Shown: positions 35,427-38,472 of the stretch, in pieces
Layout of the letters: each line of letters opens with the position of its first letter
Position numbering within the stretch: the stretch's first letter is position 1
Assembly: GCA_964437735.1 (NCBI GenBank)
Contig: CAYTID010000014.1
Location: forward strand, 1 to 38,472
Length of the DNA: 38,472 bases
Source: CAYTID01 sp964437735
GTDB lineage: Bacteria > Bacteroidota > Ignavibacteria > UBA10030 > BY39
Reading direction: 5' to 3'
Notes under the pieces: model-generated
The model's database searches: none
Told to the model about the DNA's origin: nothing
Seen by the model: only the letters and a program-made list of their open reading frames with translations
Position numbers and translations under genes: made by a program

Positions 35427-37226
35427 TCATTCTTCCATCGACAAAACCGCTAAAAAGGCTTCTTGCGGAATTTCAACTCTGCCGACTTGTTTCATTCGTT
35501 TTTTACCTTCTTTTTGTTTTTCAAGAAGTTTTCTTTTTCGCGATATATCACCGCCGTAACATTTTGCGATAACATTTTTCCGAAGTGCTGAAATGCTGTC
35601 TCGAGCAATTACCTTACTTCCTATCGCAGCTTGTATTACAACTTCGAACATCTGACGGGGAATTAGCTTACGAAGTTTCGCGCATAATTTCTTCCCCCAT
35701 TCATATGCTTTATCGCGGTGTACAATCGTCGATAATGCATCAACTGACTCTGTATTCAGTAAAATGTCAAGTTTAACTAGATCGGATTCCCGATATTCCA
35801 GAAAATCATAATCGAATGAGGCATAACCTCTTGATGTCGATTTTAGCTTGTCGTAAAAATCAAAAATTATTTCCGATAATGGAATTTCATACCGAATGTC
35901 AACTCTGGAAGTATCCAGATAAGTTGTATTTTTATAAATCGACCGCCTTTCGTTACACAATTTCATGATATTACCGATATATTCTGTTGGTGTAATTATC
36001 TGAGCTATTATGTACGGTTCTTTGATTAATTCGATATCACCAATAGGCGGCATTAAAGCAGGATTATCCACTATTACTAATTCTTTATCCTTTTTTATGA
36101 CTTGGTATTCAACGTTAGGAACAGTTGTTATCAGGTTTTGATTATATTCCCGTTCAAGTCTCTCCTGAATTATTTCCATATGAAGTAAACCCAGAAAACC
36201 GCAACGAAATCCGAATCCTAATGCAACAGATGTTTCAGGTTCGTAAATCAAAGCCGCATCGTTTAATTTTAATTTATCCAACGAATCACGTAACAATGCA
36301 AAATCGTCCGCATTAGTAGGGTACAGTCCTGCAAATACCATCGGTTTAACATTTTTATAACCCGGAAGCGGTTCTGAAGCAGGTTTATCTGCATTTGTAA
36401 TTGTGTCTCCTACTTTCGTGTCGTGAACATCCTTAACCCCGGCAATTAAATAACCAACGTCACCTGCTTTTAACACTCCCGTTCTTTCGCGTTTCAACTT
36501 CAGGATTCCAATTTCTTCCGCTTCATAAATTTTTCCATTTGAAAAGAATTTTACTTTATCCTTTTCCTTAAGAATACCATCGAATAACCTGAGATAAACG
36601 ATGGAACCGCGATAGGTATCAAAAATTGAATCGAAGATGAGAGCCCTGAGTGGTAGATCGAAATCACGATTCGGGGGCCGAATCCGTTCAACAATGGCAT
36701 CGGTAATTTCGGTAATTCCGATTTTTTCTTTGGCGCTCGTTAAAATTATTTCTTCTTCCTTACAACCTATCAAATCCATAATTTGATGTTTAACGGGCTC
36801 AATCATAGCGCCCGGTAAATCAATTTTGTTTATAACAGGAATTATTTCCAAACCAGCGTCAATTGCCAGGTATAAATTTGTAATCGTTTGAGCTTCTACA
36901 CCTTGTGATGCGTCTACTACCAGAATTGCCCCTTCGCAAGCAGCGAGGGATCTGGAAACTTCATACGAAAAATCGACATGTCCCGGTGTATCAATCAAAT
37001 TTAAAGTGTACACTTTTCGGTCTTTTCCTGTGTACTGCATCTGAATGGCGTGTAATTTAATTGTAATACCTCGTTCCTGCTCAAGATCCATATCGTCAAG
37101 AACTTGATTTACTTTCATCTCCCTCGTTGAGATCGTGCCGGTATATTCCAATAATCTATCCGCTATGGTTGATTTACCATGATCTATATGAGCAATAATA
37201 CAAAAATTTCTAATATTTTCAGTCAT
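35427..37226 (-). CDS. lepA: Elongation factor 4 (LepA)
   Basis: This 599-aa translational GTPase acts on stalled or stressed ribosomes. The G motifs are intact: AHIDHGKST (P-loop), DTPGHVDF, and NKIDLPGA. The LepA-specific C-terminal domain, rich in lysine around SRKRKLLEKQKEGKKRM, is complete. The ATG is preceded by AGG 6 nt upstream. A hairpin followed by seven T lies just before that Shine-Dalgarno sequence (37236-37261), and a promoter match lies beyond the hairpin. Confidence 0.96.
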   Translation of the reverse strand: MTENIRNFCIIAHIDHGKSTIADRLLEYTGTISTREMKVNQVLDDMDLEQERGITIKLHAIQMQYTGKDRKVYTLNLIDTPGHVDFSYEVSRSLAACEGAILVVDASQGVEAQTITNLYLAIDAGLEIIPVINKIDLPGAMIEPVKHQIMDLIGCKEEEIILTSAKEKIGITEITDAIVERIRPPNRDFDLPLRALIFDSIFDTYRGSIVYLRLFDGILKEKDKVKFFSNGKIYEAEEIGILKLKRERTGVLKAGDVGYLIAGVKDVHDTKVGDTITNADKPASEPLPGYKNVKPMVFAGLYPTNADDFALLRDSLDKLKLNDAALIYEPETSVALGFGFRCGFLGLLHMEIIQERLEREYNQNLITTVPNVEYQVIKKDKELVIVDNPALMPPIGDIELIKEPYIIAQIITPTEYIGNIMKLCNERRSIYKNTTYLDTSRVDIRYEIPLSEIIFDFYDKLKSTSRGYASFDYDFLEYRESDLVKLDILLNTESVDALSTIVHRDKAYEWGKKLCAKLRKLIPRQMFEVVIQAAIGSKVIARDSISALRKNVIAKCYGGDISRKRKLLEKQKEGKKRMKQVGRVEIPQEAFLAVLSMEE

Positions 37227-37235
37227 AATTTACCT

Positions 37236-37261
37236 AAAAAAATAACCGCCTGTGTTGGCGG
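37236..37261 (-). terminator. Hairpin with T-run just upstream of lepA
   Basis: CCGCC and GGCGG pair around a 6-base loop (37246-37261). On the minus strand this is followed by TTATTTTTTT, the form of a rho-independent terminator, which would end the marR transcript. It is unusually close to lepA: the T-run ends 1 nt before the AGG ribosome-binding site. It may instead, or also, act in the lepA 5' leader. Confidence 0.65.
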
Positions 37262-37267
37262 AACAAA

Positions 37268-37298
37268 AAAATATACAACAAAATGGTGATTTTTCCAA
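37268..37298 (-). promoter_or_regulatory. Bacteroidota-type promoter for lepA-lepB-lepB-hemW
   Basis: On the minus strand TTG (37298-37296, part of TTTG) is followed after exactly 20 bp by TATATTTT (37275-37268), one base off TAnnTTTG. The predicted start site near 37261 would place the 37246-37261 hairpin at the very 5' end of the lepA mRNA. Confidence 0.4.
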
Positions 37299-37331
37299 AG
37301 ATTAGTGTTTTTGAGGAGCTAAAATATTACA

Positions 37332-37788
37332 TTAAGATGTTTTCAACCACTTTTCAAGTGATCCCAATAATTGTTTCAATCCTTTTTGCAAGGAATCGTG
37401 TATTTCAACAGGTATTTCTTTTAAAATTTCTTGATGGATTTCGATATATCGTTTCTCTAATTTCTTACTGATATCTATTCCTTTGGGAGTAAGGCTTACT
37501 AATATGCGTCGTCTATCTTGCAGATCAATGGTACGTGTGAGAACATCTTTACCCTCCAGGTCGCGTCGAGTATTCTTGTTAAACGACTACCGCTAATATT
37601 AATGTGCTCACTGAGTGCTTTAATGTCATCTTCGGCTCGCCTCGAAATAATCTTAACGTCCGGAATTTTGAAATTGTTAAAACGAGCTGTTTTGATAACC
37701 GCTCCTCTTTCTCCTGGCAATTTGTCAATAACTTGAATGTCAAATCAGCAATTTCGAGAGCTGTATTTTTTTGTTTTGAATTGTCCAT
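37332..37788 (-). pseudogene. Frameshifted MarR-family transcriptional regulator
   Basis: Read across three frames, this is one MarR-type winged-helix regulator of about 151 aa. Frame 1 starts at ATG 37788 and gives the N-terminal dimerisation helix and LTISKFRTLRLFRGE. Near 37632-37642 the reading must shift to frame 2 for IKALSEHINISGSRLTRILD, the DNA-recognition helix. Near 37560-37567 it must shift again for DLEGKDVLTRTIDLQDRRR, the wing, and the C-terminal helix to the TAA at 37334-37332. The second site reads GACGCGAC where GAC-GAC would restore the family's ILDDLE. One missing and two extra bases give an exact 152-codon frame. No single intact product is possible unless these are sequencing errors. 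Confidence 0.8.
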
Positions 37789-37834
37789 GTGAAAATTCTA
37801 TTTTACAAAATATACCATATATTATGAAAAATTC

Positions 37835-38472
37835 CTATAGACTTAACCAATAATTTATTTTTACCAGTAAAATATTATCTGCTGGAATCACAAATATATT
37901 GGATAAATTCTTTTGAAAAGGAGTGGTGTAGCCTAAATCGTAGGCGTTTCGTGCTTGGGTCCAAACGAAATAAAACGTGCTGCCGGGTAAAAATTCCCAT
38001 CTCAGCACTACATTTGCATTGAATATTTTGTAGTTGAAATCCTTAAAATAAAAATTATATTGATAGTCCGAAAATTTTTCGGGTGTATCTAATTTTTTAA
38101 ATTTTCGGTAATGCCATTTCAAAATGAAGAATTGCGTAAAAAACTGAATACTTAATTTATTGTGTAAAGTTAGGATTCCACGCATAGCTAGATTGAAATA
38201 CTCGAGGTCCCGGTTACCAAATAGAGTAAATTCTTTTCCGGTAGTTCCGTCGGGCAAAGCAAGATATGAACCATTAAAAAACACTGGTGTCTCTTCATCC
38301 CATCTTCGAGAATAAGTAAATATCGGCCCAAATTCTATCCAGGTTGTAGGTCTTAACGACAGGGTAATTGATCCCATACCTTCCTCTTTCTTTTTGCTGT
38401 CAGTTTCATATAAGAAATAAGTTGAAAAACTAACAATCCTTCTGCTATCGGAATTAACTAAAAAATTAATTT
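37835..38472 (-). CDS. C-terminal part of a DUF5916 outer-membrane beta-barrel protein (partial)
   Basis: The minus-strand frame is open from the window edge to the TAG at 37837-37835 (about 211 codons), so the start lies outside. An ATG at 38377 is internal, not the start. The sequence is an alternation of aromatic and polar residues typical of barrel strands, and it ends in an aromatic-terminated strand (INYWLSL). The stretches LVNSDSRRIVSFS, TLSLRPTTWIEFGP and STFYFVWTQARNAY match the C-terminal region of DUF5916 proteins, which often carry a CBM9-like domain at their N-terminus. The role is unknown; glycan or metal-related transport is sometimes suggested. Confidence 0.72.
   Translation of the reverse strand, partial: INFLVNSDSRRIVSFSTYFLYETDSKKKEEGMGSITLSLRPTTWIEFGPIFTYSRRWDEETPVFFNGSYLALPDGTTGKEFTLFGNRDLEYFNLAMRGILTLHNKLSIQFFTQFFILKWHYRKFKKLDTPEKFSDYQYNFYFKDFNYKIFNANVVLRWEFLPGSTFYFVWTQARNAYDLGYTTPFQKNLSNIFVIPADNILLVKINYWLSL

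Noticed and set aside
37789..37834. AT-rich imperfect palindrome before the marR start as an autoregulatory operator
   Set aside because: The match between the arms is imperfect and could arise by chance in this base composition.

Overview
The window is a dense, AT-rich chromosomal segment. Every gene but one lies on the minus strand, so transcription runs from high to low coordinates. The gene content suggests a member of the Bacteroidota/Chlorobiota (FCB) assemblage, most likely an Ignavibacteria-like lineage. The clues are a DUF2723 membrane glycosyltransferase-like protein, a DUF5916 outer-membrane protein, many secreted peptidases, a lipoprotein with an acidic export-type N-terminus, and promoter-like sites resembling the Bacteroidota TTG-N20-TAnnTTTG pattern. 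This placement is inferred from family knowledge; no rRNA or other marker settles it.

Layout in the direction of transcription. (1) 38472-37332: the C-terminal part of a DUF5916 beta-barrel protein, then a marR-family regulator broken by two frameshifts. (2) 37226-32464: lepA, two tandem signal peptidase I genes and hemW. (3) 32395-23634: a surface-glycan cassette with a DUF2723 protein, two GT4 glycosyltransferases, a Wzx-type flippase, a polysaccharide-deacetylase-like protein and a third GT4. (4) 23553-19216: a PfkB-family kinase, mtnA, recO and a DegP/HtrA protease, ending in a strong hairpin terminator at 19162-19193. (5) 19013-7200: HNH nuclease, trpS, scpA, scpB, an rluB-type pseudouridine synthase, then a trio of exported peptidases (M64, M14, S9 DPP4-type), then lysC and lysA. 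Spacing here is 0-26 nt or short overlaps, so this may be one long transcript. (6) 7127-961: nuoABCDEF followed by an asparagine-synthetase-like gene that lacks the catalytic Cys2. (7) 550-957, plus strand: a small c-type-cytochrome-like lipoprotein, convergent with region 6. (8) 96-1: the start of an unidentified membrane-anchored protein, divergent from region 7 across a 453-bp intergenic region.

How the genes fit together. Regions 2-4 centre on the cell envelope: protein export and processing (LepA, LepB x2, DegP) and glycan assembly. Region 5 combines chromosome segregation (ScpAB) and RNA/translation genes with exported peptidases and the aspartate-to-lysine/DAP pathway. Region 6 encodes the peripheral electron-input and quinone-proximal part of complex I, but nuoG-N are not in the window.

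The most notable observations are the doubly frameshifted marR gene, a tryptophanyl-tRNA synthetase carrying the four-cysteine spacing of the Thermotoga Fe-S enzyme, the three-peptidase run, the compact flippase/GT/deacetylase cassette, the Cys-less AsnB-like protein behind nuoF, a CX4CH cytochrome-like lipoprotein, and a hairpin sitting between a probable lepA promoter and the lepA start. I saw no CRISPR array, tRNA, rRNA, insertion sequence or phage gene.
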